Shown here: piece after piece, positions 1 to 5,534 of the stretch
Layout: the number at the start of each line of letters is the position of its first letter
Position numbering within the stretch: the stretch's first letter is position 1
Assembly: GCA_003488325.1 (NCBI GenBank)
Contig: DNLZ01000283.1
Location: forward strand, 1 to 5,944
Direction: 5' to 3'
Length of the DNA stretch: 5,944 bases
Source of the DNA: Planctomycetaceae bacterium
Lineage (GTDB): Bacteria; Planctomycetota; Planctomycetia; Pirellulales; UBA1268
Notes under the pieces: model-generated
What the model saw: the letters and a program-made list of their open reading frames with translations, nothing else
Database searches by the model: none
Told to the model about the DNA's origin: nothing
Made by a program: the position numbers and the translations under genes

Positions 1-2
1 CG

Positions 3-1022
3 ATCGCCGCGCTGACGGCCGCAGCGCGTGAACTCGAGGATCGGCTGGTCGCGGTCGAACTGCTCGTCGACCTCGACGCCGCGATCGCGGCCGGTGGAGG
101 ATCGCTGCCTGACGTCGACCCGCGGGCCCGCGCGCTGGGTGCGGAGGTTTTCGAGACGGCGCGGCAGATGGCACGCGATCGGTCGCTCCCTCCAGCGGCC
201 CGAGCCCGGGCGGTCCGCGGGATGCTGCTCGCCGCGGAAGGTGTCCGGGAGCTCGTCTCGCTCGCCACCGCTGACGAGCCACTGGCCGTCGTCACCGCCG
301 CGATCGACACCCTCGGCCGGTCACGGACCCCGGCTGCGACCGACGCACTGGTGGCGGGGCTCGCGACCGGGTCGAGCCAGCACGCGGCACGCTGGGTGGA
401 GCCGCTCCTGCGCGACGCGGCGCGGGCGACGCGACTGCTCGATGCCGTCGCGGACCGCACGATCGATGCGGCACGTCTCGACCGGCAGCAGGCCAACGCC
501 CTGTGGCGATTCCCGGATGCCGCGGTGCGGCAGCGCGCGGCGGAGGTGCTCGGTGCGCCCCCGCCCGCCGATCGCGCCCCGCTCGTGGAGGCATACCGGG
601 CGAGCCTGCCGATGCAGGGCAACGCGGCGGCGGGGAAGGCGATCTTCACGGCGCAGTGCAGCGGGTGTCATCGTGTGGAGGGCGTGGGGCGGGAACTCGC
701 GCCGAATCTCGTCGCGATGCAGTCCCGTGGCGCCGACGCCATCCTGCTGGGTGTGCTCGATCCCAATCGCGAGGTGCTTCCCGCGTTCGTGGCCCATACG
801 GCGGTGACGAGCGACGGCCGTGTCCTCACCGGGATCGTCGCGGCACAGTCGGAAACCAGCGTCACGCTCCGCGCGGCCGATGGCACTGATCACCTGCTCC
901 CTCGGGAGGACATCGATTCACTCGCGAGCACCGGTCGTTCGCTCATGCCGGAGGGCTTCGAGCGGGCAGTCGATCCGAAGGGGATGGCCGACCTCCTCGC
1001 CTACCTCATGTCGGCCCGCTGA
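3..1022 (+). CDS. PVC-type haem-binding c-type cytochrome protein with HEAT-like helical repeats, C-terminal part (start outside window)
   Basis: The reading frame is open from the left edge to TGA at 1020-1022, giving 339 visible residues; the true start lies upstream, so the ATG at 168 is only an internal Met. Visible residues 1-200 are Ala/Leu/Arg-rich helices in pairs (for example around 90-125), which fits HEAT-like repeats. From about residue 200 comes a compact cytochrome c domain: the haem-attachment motif C-S-G-C-H at 219-223 (nt 657-671), then a G-x-E-L-A-P-N-L segment, D-P-N-R-E near 256, a short beta-rich insert (T-S-D-G-R-V-L-T-G), and S-L-M-P-E-G-F near 313-319, where Met315 is the likely distal haem ligand. 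This order matches the planctomycete/verrucomicrobial haem-binding domain (TIGR02603 type), usually found behind a sugar-dehydrogenase-like propeller that would be off-window here. Probable role: periplasmic electron acceptor for an oxidoreductase. The family call is firm; the substrate is unknown. Confidence 0.9.
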   Translation: MAALTAAARELEDRLVAVELLVDLDAAIAAGGGSLPDVDPRARALGAEVFETARQMARDRSLPPAARARAVRGMLLAAEGVRELVSLATADEPLAVVTAAIDTLGRSRTPAATDALVAGLATGSSQHAARWVEPLLRDAARATRLLDAVADRTIDAARLDRQQANALWRFPDAAVRQRAAEVLGAPPPADRAPLVEAYRASLPMQGNAAAGKAIFTAQCSGCHRVEGVGRELAPNLVAMQSRGADAILLGVLDPNREVLPAFVAHTAVTSDGRVLTGIVAAQSETSVTLRAADGTDHLLPREDIDSLASTGRSLMPEGFERAVDPKGMADLLAYLMSAR

Positions 1023-1049
1023 CCGCACGTCGCCGCGGTCGGTCGCCCG

Positions 1050-1062
1050 CCCGGTCGCCGGG
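1050..1062 (+). terminator. Short GC hairpin after the cytochrome gene, weak terminator candidate
   Basis: CCCGG (1050-1054) and CCGGG (1058-1062) form a 5-bp stem with a 3-nt TCG loop, 28 nt after the cytochrome stop codon. No T-run follows, so a classic intrinsic terminator is not supported. In DNA this rich in G and C, such a stem can arise by chance. Confidence 0.2.
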
Positions 1063-1066
1063 ACGC

Positions 1067-1072
1067 TATAGT
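1067..1072 (+). promoter_or_regulatory. Possible -10 box upstream of the propeller gene
   Basis: TATAGT matches five of six bases of the sigma-70 -10 consensus and lies in one of the few AT-containing patches of this gap, 61 bp before the ATG at 1134. The segment about 17 bp upstream (cgcccg around 1044-1049) does not resemble a -35 box and no TGn extension is present, so this is only a candidate. If it is real, the nested hairpin at 1073-1112 would lie almost entirely in the leader RNA. Confidence 0.3.
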
Positions 1073-1112
1073 TGCCGCCGCGCGTCACCTGCCGTGCGGC
1101 AGGCCGGCGGCA
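1073..1112 (+). repeat. Nested inverted repeat in the leader of the propeller gene
   Basis: The outer arms TGCCGCCG (1073-1080) and CGGCGGCA (1105-1112) are perfectly complementary over 8 bp. Inside them, CCTGCCG (1088-1094) and CGGCAGG (1097-1103) form a second perfect 7-bp arm pair around TG. The two stems are separated by 7 nt on the left and 1 nt on the right, giving one long hairpin with an asymmetric internal loop (in RNA the innermost C-G pair would open to a 4-nt GTGC loop). It ends 21 nt before the start codon, just ahead of the GAGGGG ribosome-binding-site-like stretch at 1124-1129. Its role is unknown. Confidence 0.5.
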
Positions 1113-1133
1113 GCCGCTTCATCGAGGGGTCCC

Positions 1134-2483
1134 ATGTCAGCGCCCGCACGTCTTCGGTCGTCCCGGCATTGCGTCACGTCGGCGCTCCTGGCGGCGCTGC
1201 TCCTGCAGTGTCCCGGCGTCGTCGGCTCCGCGGCGGAGCACTGGCCGCAGTGGCGAGGTCCGCTCGGGGACGGAATCGCCGGCACGACGACGGTCCCACG
1301 AACGTGGTCGAAGACCCAGAACGTGGCGTGGCGGACGCCGCTGCCGGGTCGGGCGGGAGCGACGCCCTGCGTGTGGGGCGACAGGATCTTCCTGACGAGC
1401 AACGACGGGAGTGACCTCGTGCTCCTGTGTGTCGCCACCACCGACGGGCGGATCCTCTGGAAGCGGACGGTGGGGGGCGGCAACCAGGACGCACGTGCCG
1501 GCGAGGGCAACTCCGCGTCTCCATCACCCACGACCGACGGGCGGCACGTGTGGTCCCTCTTCGGCACCGGCATCCTCGCGTGCCACACCGTCGACGGCGA
1601 GGAGGTCTGGAAGTTCGATGTCGGTGAGCGGTTCGGCAGGCTCGATATCCAGTTCGGCATGACGAGCACCCCGGTGCTCGAGGGAGACGCGCTCTATCTC
1701 CAACTGATCCACGGCCCGATGAAGCTCGACGACCAGACCCGTACGGGCAAGGTGATCCGACTCGACGCCGGGACGGGCCGCACGGTCTGGGAGGTCGATC
1801 GCGTCACCGACGCGCAGTTCGAGTGCAAGCACTCGTACGCCTCTCCCTTCATCTACCGCGATGCCGACCGCGAGTTTCTCGTCGCCCACGGCGCGGACTG
1901 CATCACCGGCCACGCCCTCGGAGACGGTCGGGAACTCTGGCGCTTCGGCGGCCTCAACGGCCCCTCGGGCACCAACCCGCTCGCCCACGACCAGACGTTT
2001 CGGTTCGTCGCCTCGCCCTGTGTCGTGCCCGGCACGATCATCGTGCCGACGTGCAAGCGGGGCCCGACCGTGGCGCTGCGGGTGGGCGACGACCTCGCGG
2101 GTGACTGCAGCTCGAACCCGGCCGTCGTGCGCTGGGTCAACCCGCTGACACCGGACGTGAGCATTCCCGTGGTCGCCGACGGCCTCGTCTACATGCTCCA
2201 CAAGGACGGCAAGCTCCAGTGCGTCGATCTCGAGACCGGGAAGGACGTGTACATGGAGCGCACGCACACGGCGCAGCACCGCAGCAGTCCGTTGCTCGTG
2301 GGTGACCGGCTGTACTTCGGGTCCAACGACGGCGTCGTGTCGGTGGTCAAGGCGGGCCGCACGTTCGAACTGCTCGACACGGTCGACCTCGGCGGCGAGG
2401 CGGTCACGGCGTCGCTCGTGGCGGTGGACGGCACGCTCTACGTCCGGTCCTACGACGCGCTCTACGCCATCCGGGAGAGGTGA
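1134..2483 (+). CDS. Exported PQQ-like (BamB-like) beta-propeller repeat protein
   Basis: 449 residues. Start at ATG 1134, preceded by GAGGGG at 1124-1129 with a 4-nt gap. The N-terminus is a Sec-type signal: basic residues up to Arg11, a hydrophobic core near 16-31, and likely cleavage after G-S-A-A at about 34. Cys26 follows L-L-Q, a poor lipobox, so a lipoprotein is unlikely. The mature chain opens with W-P-Q-W-R-G-P (37-43), a signature common in planctomycete propellers. About eight blades follow, roughly at 65-111, 126-164, 174-223, 236-273, 291-318, 343-376, 384-420 and 425-448, several with the D-x-x-T/D-G-x-x-x-W motif (D-A-G-T-G-R-T-V-W at 211-219; D-G-R-E-L-W at 264-269). No adjacent Cys-Cys pair of the kind found in quinoprotein alcohol dehydrogenases is seen, so cofactor binding is doubtful and a scaffold or binding role is likelier. 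Location: periplasm or cell surface. Specific function unknown. Confidence 0.92.
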   Translation: MSAPARLRSSRHCVTSALLAALLLQCPGVVGSAAEHWPQWRGPLGDGIAGTTTVPRTWSKTQNVAWRTPLPGRAGATPCVWGDRIFLTSNDGSDLVLLCVATTDGRILWKRTVGGGNQDARAGEGNSASPSPTTDGRHVWSLFGTGILACHTVDGEEVWKFDVGERFGRLDIQFGMTSTPVLEGDALYLQLIHGPMKLDDQTRTGKVIRLDAGTGRTVWEVDRVTDAQFECKHSYASPFIYRDADREFLVAHGADCITGHALGDGRELWRFGGLNGPSGTNPLAHDQTFRFVASPCVVPGTIIVPTCKRGPTVALRVGDDLAGDCSSNPAVVRWVNPLTPDVSIPVVADGLVYMLHKDGKLQCVDLETGKDVYMERTHTAQHRSSPLLVGDRLYFGSNDGVVSVVKAGRTFELLDTVDLGGEAVTASLVAVDGTLYVRSYDALYAIRER

Positions 2484-2531
2484 CCGTCGCGCCGGCGCCG
2501 GCCGCCTCGGCGGGCCACACCACATCGCTCC

Positions 2532-2554
2532 CGGTGGGGTAGACCGCCCCGCCG
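2532..2554 (+). terminator. Hairpin between convergent genes, candidate terminator
   Basis: As RNA read on the plus strand, CGGUGGGG (2532-2539) pairs with CCCCGCCG (2547-2554) over 8 bp, including one U-G wobble, around a 7-nt loop. It lies 48 nt after the propeller stop and 8 nt before the stop of the facing kinase gene. On the minus strand the wobble becomes a C-A mismatch, so it would serve the plus-strand transcript better. No T-run follows, so an intrinsic terminator is not proven. Confidence 0.3.
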
Positions 2555-2562
2555 TCCGCGCG

Positions 2563-4443
2563 TCAGCGGGCATCCCGCGGTCGGGCGGGGACGAGTTCCT
2601 CGAGAATGACGTCCGAGAACCGCGCCTCGCCCCCTCCGGCATCGAGCTGGAGCTCCGCGGCCGGGGACTCGTGCAGGAAGGAGGTCGACGCCACCGTTCG
2701 TCCGTCCACCTCGATCCACCATCCCCGCGTGTGGCGTTCGATCCCGATCGCATGGCGCGGGGCCGTCTGCTCGTCGAGGGAGAACGGTCCGGCCAGACGC
2801 CTTGCCGGGCCGTCGCCCGAACGCTCGCCGACGGTCGCACCCTCGGCGTCGATGTGCACCGTCAGGCAGGGAAGCGGGTCCCGCGACGACGGCAGATCGA
2901 ACCGCACCTCGACGGCCGTGGCGGTGTGCCGTTCGACGACGCACGAGAGTGCGTAGTGATCCGGGACGGCGATCCCGTCATCCGTCTCCGCCAGCGTGAG
3001 GGCGCGGGCTACGGTGCCACGCCCGACGAGGACCGGGGCACCTTCGTCATCCGTGTTGATGGACCAGCCACCTCGGCGCGTCATCCAGCCGGTCATATCC
3101 GTGCCGTCGAACAGGGCCGTCGCCCTGCCCGAGCGAACGAGATCACGGGGAGGCGCCGACCGCCGGGCCGCGATGAAGGGCCAGACGAGCAACGCCACCG
3201 CGGCGAACCCGAGGGCTGCCAACTGCCAGGTGCCGCCGAGCCGGTGATGTCGGGTGTCGCTCGGCTGATGCGGGCGGGCTGCGTCGGTATCCCTCGTGGT
3301 CGCGGGCACCACCAGATCGACGGTGGGCGTGAGCAACGGATCCGCCGCACGACCGGCCGGTGCAGGAGAAGCACCGGGCTTGTCGGCCGCTTGGAGCCGG
3401 TCGATGTGGAGCCCGTCGATGGCGGCGAGCAGCCGAGGATAGTCGTTCAGCCGGAGCCGTGGGTCGGGCTGCATGAGCGCGGCGACCAGGTCGTCGGTCG
3501 TGGACGTCACGTCCGGACGAACGTCCCGGAGCCTCGGCACCGCTCCGCGGAGGTGTTCGGCCACGATCTGCGGCAGCGTTTTTCCTGCGTGGGGCGTCCG
3601 GCCGGCGAGTAGGGCGAAGGCCGTCACGCCGAGCGAGTAGATGTCGGCCGCCGGCCCCGCAGCGATACCCTGCAACTGCTCCGGTGCCATGTACGCGGGC
3701 GTGCCCACCGCCATGTTTGTTGCGGTGAGCTGCGGCTCGTCGGCGGCATCCATGCCGCGGGCGAGGCCGAAGTCGGCGATCTTCACCAGCGGCATCCCCG
3801 CGGGCAGCGGAAATCCCGCGGGCGCCTCGACGAGCAGCAGGTTCGCGGGCTTGATGTCCCGGTGCACCAGCCCCTGGTCGGCCGCATGGGCGAGTCCGGC
3901 CGCCGCCTGACGGACGATGCCCCACGTGGTCCGCTCGTCGAACGTGCCGCGCTCCTGGAGCCGTCGCTGGGCATCGGTTCCCTCCACGAGTTCCATCGCG
4001 AACCAGACGCGCCCCGCGGATCGGCCGCAGTCGTAGGCCGCGACGATATGCGGGTGTGAGAGCCTGGCCACGGCGCGAGCCTCGCGTTCGAAACGCTGAA
4101 TCGCCGTCTCGTTGCCCAGGTGCGCGAGCAGGATCGTCTTCAGCGCGACGATGCGGTCGAGGGCGACCTGCCTGGCGCGATAGACGACACCCATGCCACC
4201 GCGGCCGAGCAGGTCGAGAATCTCGTAGCCGGGCACCGTGTCGTGCGGACGGAGCAGCGTCTCGACGACGTCGGCCTGCGCCGCATCGATCATGCCGCGT
4301 CGCAGTGCTTCCTGGGCGGGCGAGGCTCCCGTCACCGACACCGCGGCGGTGATCTCGCCGGCGGCATCCGCCGTGAGCATCTGGAGCCGCAGCACGGTTG
4401 TCGTGAAGTCGGTGGCGGCAGGCGGATCGGCAGGGGACGGCAT
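2563..4443 (-). CDS. Transmembrane eukaryotic-like Ser/Thr protein kinase with a DUF1080-like outer domain
   Basis: 626 residues, ATG at 4443 (complement), stop at 2563. An N-terminal extension of about 70 residues precedes a complete kinase domain (about 73-345): Gly loop G-R-G-G-M-G-V-V (80-87), ATP-anchoring Lys102 in I-V-A-L-K, helix-C Glu121, H-R-D-I-K-P-A-N with catalytic Asp196, D-F-G at 224-226, A-P-E at 253-255 and D-I-Y-S-L-G at 267-272. All key residues are present, so it should be active. A Pro/Ala/Thr-rich linker leads to one membrane segment (about 406-426). The remaining 200 residues should face the periplasm; they begin L-F-D-G-T-D-M-T-G-W (444-453) and look like a beta-sandwich of the DUF1080/LamG-like kind, a probable ligand sensor. 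This outer part has exactly two cysteines, 501 and 526. The gene starts 21 bp after the redoxin stop, suggesting one operon; no good ribosome-binding site precedes the ATG. The kinase call is very sure, the outer domain assignment moderate. Confidence 0.95.
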   Translation of the reverse strand: MPSPADPPAATDFTTTVLRLQMLTADAAGEITAAVSVTGASPAQEALRRGMIDAAQADVVETLLRPHDTVPGYEILDLLGRGGMGVVYRARQVALDRIVALKTILLAHLGNETAIQRFEREARAVARLSHPHIVAAYDCGRSAGRVWFAMELVEGTDAQRRLQERGTFDERTTWGIVRQAAAGLAHAADQGLVHRDIKPANLLLVEAPAGFPLPAGMPLVKIADFGLARGMDAADEPQLTATNMAVGTPAYMAPEQLQGIAAGPAADIYSLGVTAFALLAGRTPHAGKTLPQIVAEHLRGAVPRLRDVRPDVTSTTDDLVAALMQPDPRLRLNDYPRLLAAIDGLHIDRLQAADKPGASPAPAGRAADPLLTPTVDLVVPATTRDTDAARPHQPSDTRHHRLGGTWQLAALGFAAVALLVWPFIAARRSAPPRDLVRSGRATALFDGTDMTGWMTRRGGWSINTDDEGAPVLVGRGTVARALTLAETDDGIAVPDHYALSCVVERHTATAVEVRFDLPSSRDPLPCLTVHIDAEGATVGERSGDGPARRLAGPFSLDEQTAPRHAIGIERHTRGWWIEVDGRTVASTSFLHESPAAELQLDAGGGEARFSDVILEELVPARPRDAR

Positions 4444-4464
4444 GACGGGCGTGGTGGCGCGCGA

Positions 4465-5247
4465 TCAGGGAGGGACGGCCGCGAGGGCGGACAACTGGCC
4501 GACGATGGCCTTCACGCTCGGCCGGTCGGCTGGCGATTGTCCGACGTAGGCGAAGCGCACGCGGCCCTCCTTGTCGAGCACGTAGGTCGCCGGCTTGGCG
4601 AGGTCCGCCCGAAGGCCGAGTCGCTCGATCGCGCCGAGCCCGACATCGAGCACCACTGGAAACGGCGGCGTCGCGCCGCCGACTCCGTCGTGCCGCCGCG
4701 TGTCCCGGTCAACGGCTGCCGTGAATCTCGCCACCTCCGTGCGTTCCGCCGCGGAGGTGATGGGAAAGACGACGACCACCTCGGCGTCATGGGCCTTGAT
4801 CGCGTCGTGGTTGGCCACGAGGCGGGCCGTCTGCGACGCGCAGTACAGGCAGATGCGGCCGCGGTGCATCTCCGCCGGCTGGCCGCTCGTCCGGCCTCGG
4901 GTGATCACGAGGACGACGTTTTTGGTGCCGCGGTACCGGGCGAGATCCCAGGGCTCGCCCTTCGTGTCCTGGAATTGCAGTGCCTCGAGACTGGTTGCGT
5001 CGAGTGTCGCGTTCGACGCCACATCGTCGAGGAACGGATAGGGCTTGGACTCGTCGAAGCGATAGCTCGTCGCCTGGGGGGCTTCCAGCTGCGACCACAC
5101 GTTCCAGCCGGCGATGGCGATGACGACCACCGCGAGGACCGCCATGAGAGCCTGCCGCGCGAACGACGGACGCGGGGCGGCCGCTGGCCCGCCACCGGTC
5201 GCCGCCGGTGTGGGCCCTGGGGGTGAATCGGCGTCATGATCCGGCAT
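4465..5247 (-). CDS. Membrane-anchored redoxin (AhpC/TSA-like thioredoxin-fold) protein
   Basis: 260 residues from the ATG at 5247 (complement); stop at 4465-4467. A Pro/Ala/Gly-rich cytoplasmic head (1-29) with Arg31 next to it precedes one membrane segment (about 34-51), so the rest should face the periplasm. The redoxin part covers about 85-255: a strand N-V-V-L-V-I-T-R-G (110-118), the C-L-Y-C motif at 133-136 followed by A-S-Q-T-A-R-L, a strand V-V-V-V-F-P-I-T (157-164), then F-P-V-V-L-D-V (196-202) and the Lys-Pro-Ala-Thr-Y-V-L-D segment (218-225) holding the usual cis-Pro position. This fits an AhpC/TSA or Prx-like fold able to reduce or exchange disulfides or scavenge peroxides; the substrate is unknown. 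Middle residues L-Y instead of the commoner P-x are unusual. An in-frame ATG at 5301 would add 18 residues that look non-native and lie in the hairpin region, so 5247 is preferred; neither has a clear ribosome-binding site. Confidence 0.85.
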   Translation of the reverse strand: MPDHDADSPPGPTPAATGGGPAAAPRPSFARQALMAVLAVVVIAIAGWNVWSQLEAPQATSYRFDESKPYPFLDDVASNATLDATSLEALQFQDTKGEPWDLARYRGTKNVVLVITRGRTSGQPAEMHRGRICLYCASQTARLVANHDAIKAHDAEVVVVFPITSAAERTEVARFTAAVDRDTRRHDGVGGATPPFPVVLDVGLGAIERLGLRADLAKPATYVLDKEGRVRFAYVGQSPADRPSVKAIVGQLSALAAVPP

Positions 5248-5300
5248 GGAATCGTGCTCGTAACGGTGCACTGGCCCCCGACACCCCACCCATGGTGGCA

Positions 5301-5316
5301 TCAGGCAATCGCCTGA
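5301..5316. repeat. Inverted repeat 1 in the divergent region
   Basis: TCAGGC (5301-5306) and GCCTGA (5311-5316) are perfect 6-bp arms around AATC. It lies upstream of the preferred redoxin start and would be in its leader, or act as an operator. Its right arm shares TGA (5314-5316) with the next repeat, so in RNA the two stems could not form together in full. Confidence 0.45.
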
Positions 5317-5328
5317 GCAACCGGCTCA
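5314..5328. repeat. Inverted repeat 2 in the divergent region
   Basis: TGAGC (5314-5318) and GCTCA (5324-5328) are perfect 5-bp arms around AACCG. The left arm overlaps the right arm of repeat 1. A 5-bp stem alone is weak; the interest comes from its position between two other repeats. Confidence 0.35.
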
Positions 5329-5331
5329 CCA

Positions 5332-5349
5332 CGCTCCGGCCTCGGAGCG
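5332..5349. repeat. Inverted repeat 3 in the divergent region
   Basis: CGCTCCG (5332-5338) and CGGAGCG (5343-5349) are perfect 7-bp arms around GCCT, the strongest stem of the three in this stretch. It lies 3 bp after repeat 2. It could be an operator for a dimeric regulator serving either divergent gene, or a leader hairpin on the redoxin side. Confidence 0.45.
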
Positions 5350-5373
5350 GGTGTGGGGAAATCGCGGATCGCT

Positions 5374-5379
5374 TATCTT
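5374..5379 (+). promoter_or_regulatory. Weak possible -10 box for the second kinase gene
   Basis: TATCTT matches four of six consensus -10 bases and lies in the most AT-containing patch (about 5356-5382) of the divergent region, just after inverted repeat 3. No convincing -35 box is visible. The rest of the region up to the ribosome-binding site at 5523 shows nothing I can assign. Confidence 0.2.
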
Positions 5380-5522
5380 GGATGCCGGTCGGTTGGCGAC
5401 GGCGTGCACCGGCGTTCAGCGTCCGCCCGATGCCGAGTGGGGTGACGACCGGATCGGCCCGGCGTGGGCAAGCGCAGCACGCGGAGGGGTCGCCGTTCGA
5501 CCGAGGTGGAGCCGGCAGGTCC

Positions 5523-5529
5523 GGAGGGG
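5523..5529 (+). promoter_or_regulatory. Strong ribosome-binding site of the second kinase gene
   Basis: GGAGGGG lies 5 nt before ATG 5535. It is the clearest Shine-Dalgarno sequence of the window and fixes the start of the second kinase over the TTG at 5532 and over a longer, different-frame open stretch starting at 5351. Confidence 0.7.
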
Positions 5530-5534
5530 CATTG

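Noticed and set aside
28..807. 259-residue frame overlapping the cytochrome gene
   Set aside because: It is Arg/Ser-rich and out of frame with the sequence carrying C-S-G-C-H and the Met ligand motif.
1209..1211. Cys26 of the propeller protein as a lipoprotein attachment site
   Set aside because: The preceding L-L-Q does not fit a lipobox, and a better signal-peptidase I site lies at G-S-A-A a few residues later.
1524..2840. 438-residue minus-strand open frame antisense to the propeller gene
   Set aside because: It runs opposite to clear propeller repeats and overlaps the end of the kinase; it is rich in Arg, Ala and Val with no motif.
2302..3612. 436-residue plus-strand open frame across the end of the propeller gene and the kinase
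   Set aside because: It is antisense to a well-supported kinase and out of frame with the propeller gene; the translation is Arg/Gly/Pro-rich with no recognisable domain, typical of a high-GC shadow.
4120..5226. 368-residue plus-strand open frame opposite the redoxin and kinase N-terminus
   Set aside because: It is an Arg/Gly/His-rich shadow of two genes whose own frames carry family motifs.
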